NCBI GenBank assembly: GCA_943329165.2
Contig: CALQCV020000107.1
Location: 1-6,789, forward strand
Length of the DNA stretch: 6,789 nt
Direction of reading: 5' to 3'
Source of the DNA: Candidatus Nitrotoga sp. CP45
Lineage (GTDB): Bacteria > Bacteroidota > Bacteroidia > Flavobacteriales > Flavobacteriaceae
Part shown: one piece after another, positions 1-5,263 of the stretch
Position numbering within the stretch: the stretch's first letter is position 1
Layout of the letters: every line of letters begins with the position of its first letter
The notes under the pieces: generated by a model
What the model saw: only the letters and a program-made list of their open reading frames with translations
What the model was told of the DNA's origin: nothing
The model's database searches: none
Translations under genes and position numbers: made by a program

Positions 1-632
1 CATTTTATACACCAAAAAGATATAAAAATGCATCCGGACAACATTTAGAGCATTCTCCTTTTTGCGAACGCGATTTCAAATTGCCAACCGAGTTAGAAAC
101 GCACGACGAAAAGGGAGATTTCACAATCAAAATCAAAAAAGAGGGCATGATACATGAGATGGTTTATGCTACACATCCTTTTGACGTGATTGGCTGGGAT
201 GGATACAATTTTCCATACGGATTTAGCATCCACAATTTTGAGCCAATAACTGGAAGAGTTCATCAGCCGCCGCCGGTTCACCAAACTTTCGAAACAGCAA
301 CTTTTGTAGTTTGTTCATTCGTTCCTAGGTTGTACGACTATCATCCAAAAGCAATTCCGGCTCCTTACAATCACAGCAATATTGACAGCGATGAGGTTTT
401 GTACTATGTTGATGGCGATTTTATGTCACGAAATAATATAGAGCAAGGACATATAACGCTGCATCCAAAAGGGATTCCACACGGACCAGCACCAGGTGCA
501 ATGGAACGAAGCATTGGCCAAACTGTAACACAAGAATTAGCTGTTATGGTTGATACTTTTCGACCATTGATGGTTACCGAAGAAGCCATGGGATTAGATG
601 ACGGGCAATATTATAAATCTTGGGTAGAATAA
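1..632 (+). CDS. hmgA: Homogentisate 1,2-dioxygenase, C-terminal part (5' end outside window)
   Basis: This cytoplasmic non-haem Fe(II) enzyme opens the ring of homogentisate to give maleylacetoacetate in tyrosine/phenylalanine breakdown. The frame is open from the left edge (first full codon at 3) to TAA at 630-632, giving 209 visible residues. The TTG at 81 is only an internal leucine codon, not a start. The residues expected to bind iron by comparison with the human enzyme (H335, E341, H371) are all visible: His at 372-374 (YNH), Glu at 393-395 (DSDE) and His at 480-482 (PHGP). A His-rich stretch at about 258-290 (VHQPPPVHQTFE) lies where the family carries its catalytic base, but I cannot say which His is the base. 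The family is about 380-440 residues long, so roughly half is missing. It is followed by hppD, the enzyme that makes its substrate. The family call is secure; the N-terminal half is unseen. Confidence 0.95.
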   Translation, partial: FYTPKRYKNASGQHLEHSPFCERDFKLPTELETHDEKGDFTIKIKKEGMIHEMVYATHPFDVIGWDGYNFPYGFSIHNFEPITGRVHQPPPVHQTFETATFVVCSFVPRLYDYHPKAIPAPYNHSNIDSDEVLYYVDGDFMSRNNIEQGHITLHPKGIPHGPAPGAMERSIGQTVTQELAVMVDTFRPLMVTEEAMGLDDGQYYKSWVE

Positions 633-634
633 TG

Positions 635-716
635 AGGAGCTATTTCCTGCTGTCCGCTATATCTTTTTGTTTTTGAAAAAAAAACAAAAAGGATGCCGCT
701 ACCATCAGGGCTAGAA
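635..716. repeat. Palindromic intergenic element, probably a dispersed Flavobacteriaceae repeat
   Basis: It begins about 2 nt after the hmgA stop codon. The core is a perfect 12-bp inverted repeat, CTTTTTGTTTTT (663-674) and AAAAACAAAAAG (680-691), with a 5-nt loop. Flanking blocks can close a larger imperfect stem: AGC (638-640) with GCT (710-712), and CCTG (646-649) with CAGG (706-709). CCGCTA occurs as a direct repeat on either side of the core, at 654-659 and 696-701. From memory, elements with these same outer blocks and a variable A/T core recur between genes in many flavobacterial genomes; this has not been checked by a search. The stem is nearly all A/U and is not followed by a U-tract, so it is not a standard terminator. 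It could be a selfish repeat, an mRNA-processing or stability hairpin, or an attenuator between hmgA and hppD. Confidence 0.7.
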
Positions 717-773
717 GTTAAAACCAACAACAGCGTTCGGATAACCAAATAACCGAATCAACAAATTAACACA

Positions 774-1934
774 ATGAGTAAAGAAATAAAATCCGTCGAA
801 TACGGACTCGAAAAAATATTTGAAGGCGCACAGGATTTCCTTCCGCTTTTAGGAACAGATTACGTCGAATTTTACGTTGGTAACGCCAAGCAGGCAGCAC
901 ACTTTTACAAAACAGCTTTCGGATTCCAATCACATGCCTATGCAGGATTAGAAACCGGAATGAAAGACAGAGCTTCTTATGTTTTAAAACAAGACAAAAT
1001 ACGTTTGGTTTTAACAACAGCTTTGAACAGCGACTCACCAATCGGAGAACACGTAAAAAAACACGGTGACGGAGTAAAAGTAGTAGCACTTTGGGTTGAA
1101 GATGCGCGTTCGGCATTTGAAGAAACCACCAAACGTGGCGCCAGAGTATTTATGGAACCAACTGTTGAAACAGACGAAAATGGCGAAGTAGTTCGAGCCG
1201 GAATTTATACGTATGGCGAAACAGTTCACATGTTTGTGGAACGTAAGAACTACAACGGAGCCTTTTTGCCAGGTTACAAAGAATGGAAGTCAGATTACAA
1301 TCCGGCACCTGTTGGTTTAAAATATGTAGATCACATGGTTGGAAATGTAGGTTGGAATGAAATGAATATTTGGGTAAAATGGTACGAAGATGTAATGGGA
1401 TTTGTAAACTTTCTTTCGTTTGACGACAAACAAATTACTACCGAATATTCGGCTCTAATGAGTAAGGTAATGAGCAACGGTAATGGAAGAATTAAATTTC
1501 CAATCAACGAACCGGCGGAAGGAAAGAAACGTTCACAAATTGAAGAATACTTAGATTTCTATGAAGGATCTGGTGTCCAACATATCGCAGTAGCCACTGA
1601 TGACATCATCAAAACAATTGCCGATATGCGTTCGAGAGGTATTGAATTTTTGAGCACTCCACCACAAGCGTACTATGATGCGATTCCGGAACGATTAAAA
1701 AATCACATGCAGAAGTTTAAAGAAGACATCAACGAACTTCAAAAACTAGGGATTATGATTGACGCGGACGAAGAAGGTTATTTGTTACAAATATTCACCA
1801 AACCTATCGAAGACAGACCGACACTATTTTTTGAAATCATTCAAAGAATGGGCGCTAAAGGTTTTGGTGCCGGAAACTTTAAAGCGTTATTTGAATCTAT
1901 AGAAAGAGAACAAATGCTTAGAGGAACTTTGTAA
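774..1934 (+). CDS. hppD: 4-hydroxyphenylpyruvate dioxygenase
   Basis: It converts 4-hydroxyphenylpyruvate and O2 to homogentisate and CO2, the step before hmgA in tyrosine catabolism; it is cytoplasmic and Fe(II)-dependent. The 386 residues are a normal family length. There are two vicinal-oxygen-chelate domains: the N-terminal one at about 25-160 (starts DYVEFYVGNAKQAAHFY) and the catalytic one at about 180-370. The three expected iron ligands are present: H187 (YVDHMVGN), H270 (GVQHIAVA) and E354 (LFFEII). The C-terminal GFGAGNFKALFE segment (363-374) is the typical family helix region over the active site. The ATG at 774 sits in an A-rich leader (ACAAATTAACACA) without a Shine-Dalgarno sequence, as usual in this phylum. 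No TAnnTTTG promoter is visible in the gap after hmgA, so co-transcription with hmgA is likely. No terminator lies directly after the stop; the first clear one is about 200 nt downstream. Confidence 0.97.
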   Translation: MSKEIKSVEYGLEKIFEGAQDFLPLLGTDYVEFYVGNAKQAAHFYKTAFGFQSHAYAGLETGMKDRASYVLKQDKIRLVLTTALNSDSPIGEHVKKHGDGVKVVALWVEDARSAFEETTKRGARVFMEPTVETDENGEVVRAGIYTYGETVHMFVERKNYNGAFLPGYKEWKSDYNPAPVGLKYVDHMVGNVGWNEMNIWVKWYEDVMGFVNFLSFDDKQITTEYSALMSKVMSNGNGRIKFPINEPAEGKKRSQIEEYLDFYEGSGVQHIAVATDDIIKTIADMRSRGIEFLSTPPQAYYDAIPERLKNHMQKFKEDINELQKLGIMIDADEEGYLLQIFTKPIEDRPTLFFEIIQRMGAKGFGAGNFKALFESIEREQMLRGTL

Positions 1935-2020
1935 AAGTCAATTTTCTTTAAATATTATTTAAAAAACAACCAGCAAACTAGCTATTCTTTATTAATTAAT
2001 TGTTAAATGTGACAAATCAC

Positions 2021-2052
2021 TTCCAATTATGTAATAGTCTGAATTACATTTG
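2021..2052 (+). promoter_or_regulatory. Candidate Bacteroidota promoter for the 2053-2169 transcript
   Basis: TACATTTG at 2045-2052 matches the -7 consensus TAnnTTTG exactly. The position 20 nt upstream (2021-2024, TTCC) matches the -33 TTTG only in part. Transcription would begin at about 2055-2060, and no open reading frame follows before the terminator. The weak -33 element means this is either chance (such a match is not rare in AT-rich DNA) or a promoter that needs an activator. Confidence 0.35.
2029..2049. promoter_or_regulatory. 7-bp inverted repeat overlapping a -7 element (possible operator)
   Basis: ATGTAAT at 2029-2035 and ATTACAT at 2043-2049 are exact reverse complements separated by 7 nt. 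The right arm overlaps the first five bases of the putative -7 box at 2045-2052. The size and symmetry fit a dimeric repressor site, but no regulator gene is in the window to pair it with. Confidence 0.3.
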
Positions 2053-2169
2053 CATCATCAAAAAAACGGGGAGTGGTTTCCTTTAATTTTTGGATAAATT
2101 TTAATAATTTATAGTTTTTGGGTTGGTTAAAAGCATAAAAACTCAGTCATTAATTTGACTGAGTTTTTT
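2053..2169 (+). ncRNA. Candidate small RNA or hppD 3' UTR ending in an intrinsic terminator
   Basis: Between the putative -7 element (2045-2052) and the strong terminator (2137-2169) lie about 110 nt with no plausible ORF. Local structure includes a perfect 7-bp A/U hairpin, ATAAATT (2094-2100) with AATTTAT (2106-2112), and the terminator hairpin itself. The G-rich ACGGGGAGTGG (about 2067-2077) stands out from its AT-rich surroundings. Promoter, compact leader and terminator together fit a standalone small RNA. The alternative is that the stretch is simply the 3' UTR of hppD, which has no nearer terminator. I do not recognise an RNA family. Confidence 0.35.
2137..2169 (+). terminator. Rho-independent terminator
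   Basis: There is a perfect 9-bp stem, ACTCAGTCA (2141-2149) with TGACTGAGT (2156-2164), a 6-nt loop, and a T-tract at 2164-2170. An A-run before the stem (2137-2140) can pair with the T-run and lengthens the helix to 13 bp. It separates the hppD side from the DUF3108 operon. The A-run also gives a short T-tract on the other strand, so weak bidirectional action is possible, though no - strand gene is present. Confidence 0.88.
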
Positions 2170-2185
2170 TGTTTTAATACATTTG
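2154..2185 (+). promoter_or_regulatory. Bacteroidota promoter for the DUF3108-TDO-M23 operon
   Basis: TTTG (2154-2157) and TACATTTG (2178-2185) match both consensus elements of the Bacteroidota housekeeping sigma factor (TTTG and TAnnTTTG) with a 20-nt spacer. Transcription would start near 2188-2192, leaving a leader of about 35 nt before the ATG at 2226. The -33 element lies inside the hairpin of the upstream terminator (end of the loop and start of the 3' arm). An 8-bp palindrome, ATTGCAAT (2194-2201), lies just past the expected start site. Confidence 0.65.
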
Positions 2186-2225
2186 GAACAGAAATTGCAA
2201 TTGCGGTGTAAAAATATCCCCAAAC

Positions 2226-2999
2226 ATGAAAAAGTATTTTTTGTTATTATTGGTTTTTACAACTGTAAGTTTCGATTCTCAGAAGCCCGATGCCTATGAT
2301 TCTGGGGAATGGTTTAAATTCAGAATCCATTACGGATTTGTAAATGCGGGCTTCGCCACTCTTGAAGTAAAAGAAGCGCTCAAAGGCAAAAAAAAAATAT
2401 TCCATGCCGTTGGTAAAGGATATACAGTCGGAATGTCACGTTTTTTCTTTAAGGTAGATGACAACTATGAAAGTTATTTTGATAAAGAAACTAACAAACC
2501 CTTTCAATTTGTTAGAAAAATTGACGAAGGAGGTTACACTAAAAATCAGGAAGGATTTTTTAATCAAGATGTCAATAGGGTTTTAGTAAAAGATTATAAA
2601 AACAAAACTGAGAAAACGATTTCAGTTACCGAGAATGTTCAAGATATAGTTTCAACTTTTTACTTTTTAAGAAACCATCCAAACATTGATAAACTCAAAG
2701 TTGGAGAATCAATTGTGGTCGATATGTTTTTTGATGATGAAGTATTTAAGTTTAAGTTAAAATTCATAGGCAGAGAAAATTTAAAAACTAAATTTGGAAC
2801 CGCTGCAACAATGATGTTTAGACCTATTGTTCAATCGGGAAGAGTATTCAAAGAAGAAGAAAGTCTTACGCTTTGGATTTCAGATGATGAAAACAAAATT
2901 CCGTTAAGAATAAAAGCTAGCTTAGCCGTTGGATCTATAAAAGCCGATTTAGAAAGTTATAAAGGATTAAAAAATCCATTTATGGTTAAATTAAAATAA
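2226..2999 (+). CDS. Exported DUF3108 domain protein
   Basis: This 257-residue protein begins with a probable signal peptide: MKK, a hydrophobic run at about 4-15 and small/polar residues to about 19. There is no lipobox cysteine, so a periplasmic or outer-membrane-associated location is inferred. The remainder matches the DUF3108 family by recall: GEWFKFRIHYGFVNAG (27-42), VQDIVSTFYFLRN (138-150), and a C-terminal block around LWISDDENKIP (216-226) followed by VGSIKADLESY (235-245). The family is thought to be a beta-rich envelope domain; its biochemical role is unknown to me and I assign none. The ATG at 2226 follows an A-rich leader and a good promoter (2154-2185). It is the first gene of a tight three-gene run, ending 3 nt before the TDO start. 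One oddity is an in-frame run of ten A residues (2388-2397) encoding Lys-Lys-Lys. Confidence 0.88.
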   Translation: MKKYFLLLLVFTTVSFDSQKPDAYDSGEWFKFRIHYGFVNAGFATLEVKEALKGKKKIFHAVGKGYTVGMSRFFFKVDDNYESYFDKETNKPFQFVRKIDEGGYTKNQEGFFNQDVNRVLVKDYKNKTEKTISVTENVQDIVSTFYFLRNHPNIDKLKVGESIVVDMFFDDEVFKFKLKFIGRENLKTKFGTAATMMFRPIVQSGRVFKEEESLTLWISDDENKIPLRIKASLAVGSIKADLESYKGLKNPFMVKLK

Positions 3000-3002
3000 T
3001 TG

Positions 3003-3935
3003 ATGAATACTAAAACAAATTCAGAAGCAATTTTAGAAGCATTAGAACAAAAATTTGATGCCATAAATCAAAAAACAGAGACACATCTTGAAGGGTTGCT
3101 TTGGTCAAAGCCAATAACATATTGGGATTATATTCAAACGGATGCTTTACTGAATTTGCAAACACAAAGAACTGTTCTTCCTGATGAAATGGTTTTTATT
3201 ATGTATCATCAAGTCAATGAATTATTGTTCAAAATGATACTTTGGGAAATCAATCAACTGTGTCATACCGATAAACCGAAAACAGATTTTTTTACGGAAA
3301 AACTTCGAAGAATCAGCCGCTATTTCGATATGTTAACAACTTCTTTCGATATCATGGGTGACGGAATGGAAGTAGAGCAGTACATGAAGTTTAGAAATAC
3401 ACTGACTCCTGCAAGTGGATTTCAAAGCGCTCAATACCGATTTATAGAATTTTCCTCAACAGATTTGATTAATCTTATCGATTATCGATTCAGAGCTTCT
3501 ATAGATAGAAACACTCCTTATTCTCACGCATTTGAACATCTGTATTGGCAAGCTGCCGGGAAAGATTATCAAACCGGAGAAAAATCATTTTTGATTTTAG
3601 AATTCGAAAGAAAATATCGTGAAGAATTTCTTCGCTATATGGAAGAATACAACACTATTAATATTTGGCAGAAATTCAAGCAATTGCCTGAGGCTGCCCA
3701 AAAAGATAGCGAATTAGTAAAAGCAATGCGTCATTATGACCACACAATAAATATTACTTGGGTAATGGGACATCTGAATGCTGCCAAAAAGTATATTGAT
3801 AGTGGAAAAGGTTCAGGCGAAGCAACTGGAGGAAGTGATTGGAAAAAATACATGCATCCAAAGTACCAACGCAGAATATTTTTCCCTGAATTATGGAGTG
3901 AAGAAGAATTAAAAAACTGGGGCGAAGGAGTATAG
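3003..3935 (+). CDS. kynA: Tryptophan 2,3-dioxygenase family haem protein
   Basis: It is expected to use haem and O2 to convert L-tryptophan to N-formylkynurenine, the first step of the kynurenine route, in the cytoplasm. I use the ATG at 3003 (310 residues); the TTG at 3000, directly before it, is less likely. Family marks are FIMYHQVNELLFK (65-77) with the substrate-contact H69, the EQYMKFRNTLTPASGFQS region (125-142) with Y127 and R131, and H257 (VMGHLNAAKK) as the likely proximal haem ligand. GEATGGSDW (272-280) matches the substrate-binding GTGGSSG loop of Xanthomonas TDO, and FFPELW (293-298) lies near the end. The spacing from H69 to R131 equals that between H55 and R117 of the Xanthomonas enzyme. 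The segment between H257 and the loop is about 4 residues longer than there. The start lies 3 nt after the DUF3108 stop, suggesting translational coupling. No kynurenine-pathway partner is in view. Confidence 0.93.
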   Translation: MNTKTNSEAILEALEQKFDAINQKTETHLEGLLWSKPITYWDYIQTDALLNLQTQRTVLPDEMVFIMYHQVNELLFKMILWEINQLCHTDKPKTDFFTEKLRRISRYFDMLTTSFDIMGDGMEVEQYMKFRNTLTPASGFQSAQYRFIEFSSTDLINLIDYRFRASIDRNTPYSHAFEHLYWQAAGKDYQTGEKSFLILEFERKYREEFLRYMEEYNTINIWQKFKQLPEAAQKDSELVKAMRHYDHTINITWVMGHLNAAKKYIDSGKGSGEATGGSDWKKYMHPKYQRRIFFPELWSEEELKNWGEGV

Positions 3936-3943
3936 GTAAGCAT

Positions 3944-5179
3944 ATGTCAAAAATCTTTCAAAACGTATTTCTCGTTTTTCTTCTGACAACATTGACAATC
4001 TCATGTAATAAGTCCAAAGAAGAAGAAATTACTACTATAAAAGTCAAACCAAAATTGGTCGAATTTGGATTTAATAAGCGCGATTTTAATGTGGTTAACG
4101 ATACCATAAAATCTGGCGATACTTTTGGGAGTTTGATAGAAAAACAAAACCTTAGCGGAAGACAGGTTTACGATATTGTAGCTAAGGTAAAAGACACTTT
4201 TGATGTTAGGAGTATCCGAAAAGGAAAACCATTTACTATTCTCAGAAGCAAAGACAGAACCAATAAAATTCAGGTTTTTATTTATCAACCTGACCGATTG
4301 AATTTTTATGTGATTGATTTTAGAGATTCCATAGTAGTTCATAAAAAAACAAAACCGTTAACGTTTAAAACCCGAACAATTGCGGGTGCATTAAACGGTT
4401 CGCTTTCTGAAACACTTCAAAATCTTAAAGTTGATCCCGCGCTCGCGTCAAGAATAGCTAAAATTTATGCCTGGTCGATTGACTTTTTCAAATTGAAAAA
4501 GGGAGATAAGTTTGCTTTAAAGTTTACAGAAAGATACATCAATGACACGATTTATGATGGTGTTGATAGTTTAAAAGCATCCTTTTTTGAATACAAAGGA
4601 AAGAAAGTATATGCGTTTCCATTTGCACCTGATGCCAATACAAAAAAGCAGCAATACTTTGATGAAGAAGGAAAAACATTGAAGAACTTTTTCCTAAAAG
4701 CGCCATTGAAATTCGTAAATATTACATCCCGTTTTGCCAAAAACAGATTTCATCCGGTTCAATTAATTTGGAAAGCTCATAAAGGAACCGATTATGCTGC
4801 ACCAACCGGAACACCAATTATGACAACCGCGGCAGGTGTCGTAGAACAAGCCGGATTCACAACAGGGAATGGAAATTTTGTCAAAGTAAAACACGACAGA
4901 ACCTACGCAACGCAATATTTACACATGTCAAAAATATTAGTTCGACGTGGTCAAAGAGTAACGCAAGGTCAAGTTATTGGGAAAGTAGGAAGTACAGGTT
5001 TAGCGACCGGTCCACACGTTTGCTATCGTTTTTGGAGAAATGGTGTGCAAGTCGATGCGTTACGATTGAAATTACCAACATCTACACCAATGGATTCAAA
5101 GTACAGACAAAAATATATGGAATACATGAATCCGCTGAAAAGAGAATTGGATAGTGTTTCGGATGTTTCCAACAAATAA
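3944..5179 (+). CDS. M23-family peptidoglycan metallopeptidase, lipoprotein
   Basis: This is a 411-residue probable cell-wall endopeptidase (LytM/lysostaphin type). Residues 1-21 form a lipoprotein signal with lipobox LTIS-C21, followed by a Lys/Glu-rich linker, so membrane anchoring is expected. Residues 40-130 and 140-250 look like the substrate-gating N-terminal domains of the Csd3/ShyA kind (for example KSGDTFGSLIEKQNLS at 56-71). The M23 domain spans about 255-375: H279 and D283 (HKGTDYAAPTGTPI) are zinc ligands and H327 (YLHM) is a catalytic His. The last motif, TGPHVCYRF (355-363), keeps H358, but the position of the third zinc ligand is C360 instead of His. Cys can bind zinc, and from memory this HVC form recurs in Bacteroidota homologues, so the enzyme may still be active. 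The ATG lies 8 nt after the TDO stop, in the same operon. No clear terminator follows. Confidence 0.93.
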   Translation: MSKIFQNVFLVFLLTTLTISCNKSKEEEITTIKVKPKLVEFGFNKRDFNVVNDTIKSGDTFGSLIEKQNLSGRQVYDIVAKVKDTFDVRSIRKGKPFTILRSKDRTNKIQVFIYQPDRLNFYVIDFRDSIVVHKKTKPLTFKTRTIAGALNGSLSETLQNLKVDPALASRIAKIYAWSIDFFKLKKGDKFALKFTERYINDTIYDGVDSLKASFFEYKGKKVYAFPFAPDANTKKQQYFDEEGKTLKNFFLKAPLKFVNITSRFAKNRFHPVQLIWKAHKGTDYAAPTGTPIMTTAAGVVEQAGFTTGNGNFVKVKHDRTYATQYLHMSKILVRRGQRVTQGQVIGKVGSTGLATGPHVCYRFWRNGVQVDALRLKLPTSTPMDSKYRQKYMEYMNPLKRELDSVSDVSNK

Positions 5180-5237
5180 TTTTCACAACTACAACGTTAG
5201 CGTAAAAGATTCCTAAATTTTATACCAATCATATTTG

Positions 5238-5245
5238 TAAATTTG
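5238..5245 (+). promoter_or_regulatory. Candidate -7 element of a pgi promoter
   Basis: TAAATTTG matches the TAnnTTTG consensus exactly and lies 18 nt before the pgi ATG, so transcription would start only some 10 nt upstream of it. No good TTTG is found at the usual -33 distance; only T-rich sequence around 5217-5222 is near. The 84-nt gap after the M23 gene contains no terminator hairpin, so readthrough from the operon into pgi is also possible. Confidence 0.4.
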
Positions 5246-5263
5246 TCATTCAAAATCTTAAAA

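Noticed and set aside
81..632. A 183-residue protein starting at TTG 81
   Set aside because: The frame is open to the left edge and the upstream codons continue the homogentisate dioxygenase sequence, so the TTG is internal.
663..691. The A/T hairpin after hmgA as a rho-independent terminator
   Set aside because: The inner stem has only a few G/C pairs and no U-tract follows; the surrounding conserved-looking blocks fit a repeat element better.
1947..1963. TTTAAATA/TATTTAAA inverted repeat just after hppD as a terminator
   Set aside because: It is all A/T with a 1-nt loop and is followed by A residues rather than a T-tract, so it would not fold into a stable terminator; it is probably low-complexity AT sequence.
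2112..2120. TAGTTTTTG as a further -7 element
   Set aside because: The spacing inside the motif is one base too long for TAnnTTTG and it lies within the likely transcribed region before the terminator.
3000..3002. TTG at 3000 as the start of the TDO gene
   Set aside because: It is immediately followed by ATG at 3003; the ATG is the ordinary choice and the extra residue adds nothing.
4001..4342. Antisense open frame of 113 residues within the M23 gene
   Set aside because: It lies opposite a well-supported gene, has no recognisable motif and reads like a shadow of AT-rich coding DNA. The same applies to the - strand frames at 93-284, 404-589, 766-1116, 1035-1229, 3734-3943, 4552-4740, 6004-6333 and 6511-6696.
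5180..5263. A terminator between the M23 gene and pgi
   Set aside because: I looked for a stem followed by a T-tract and found none.
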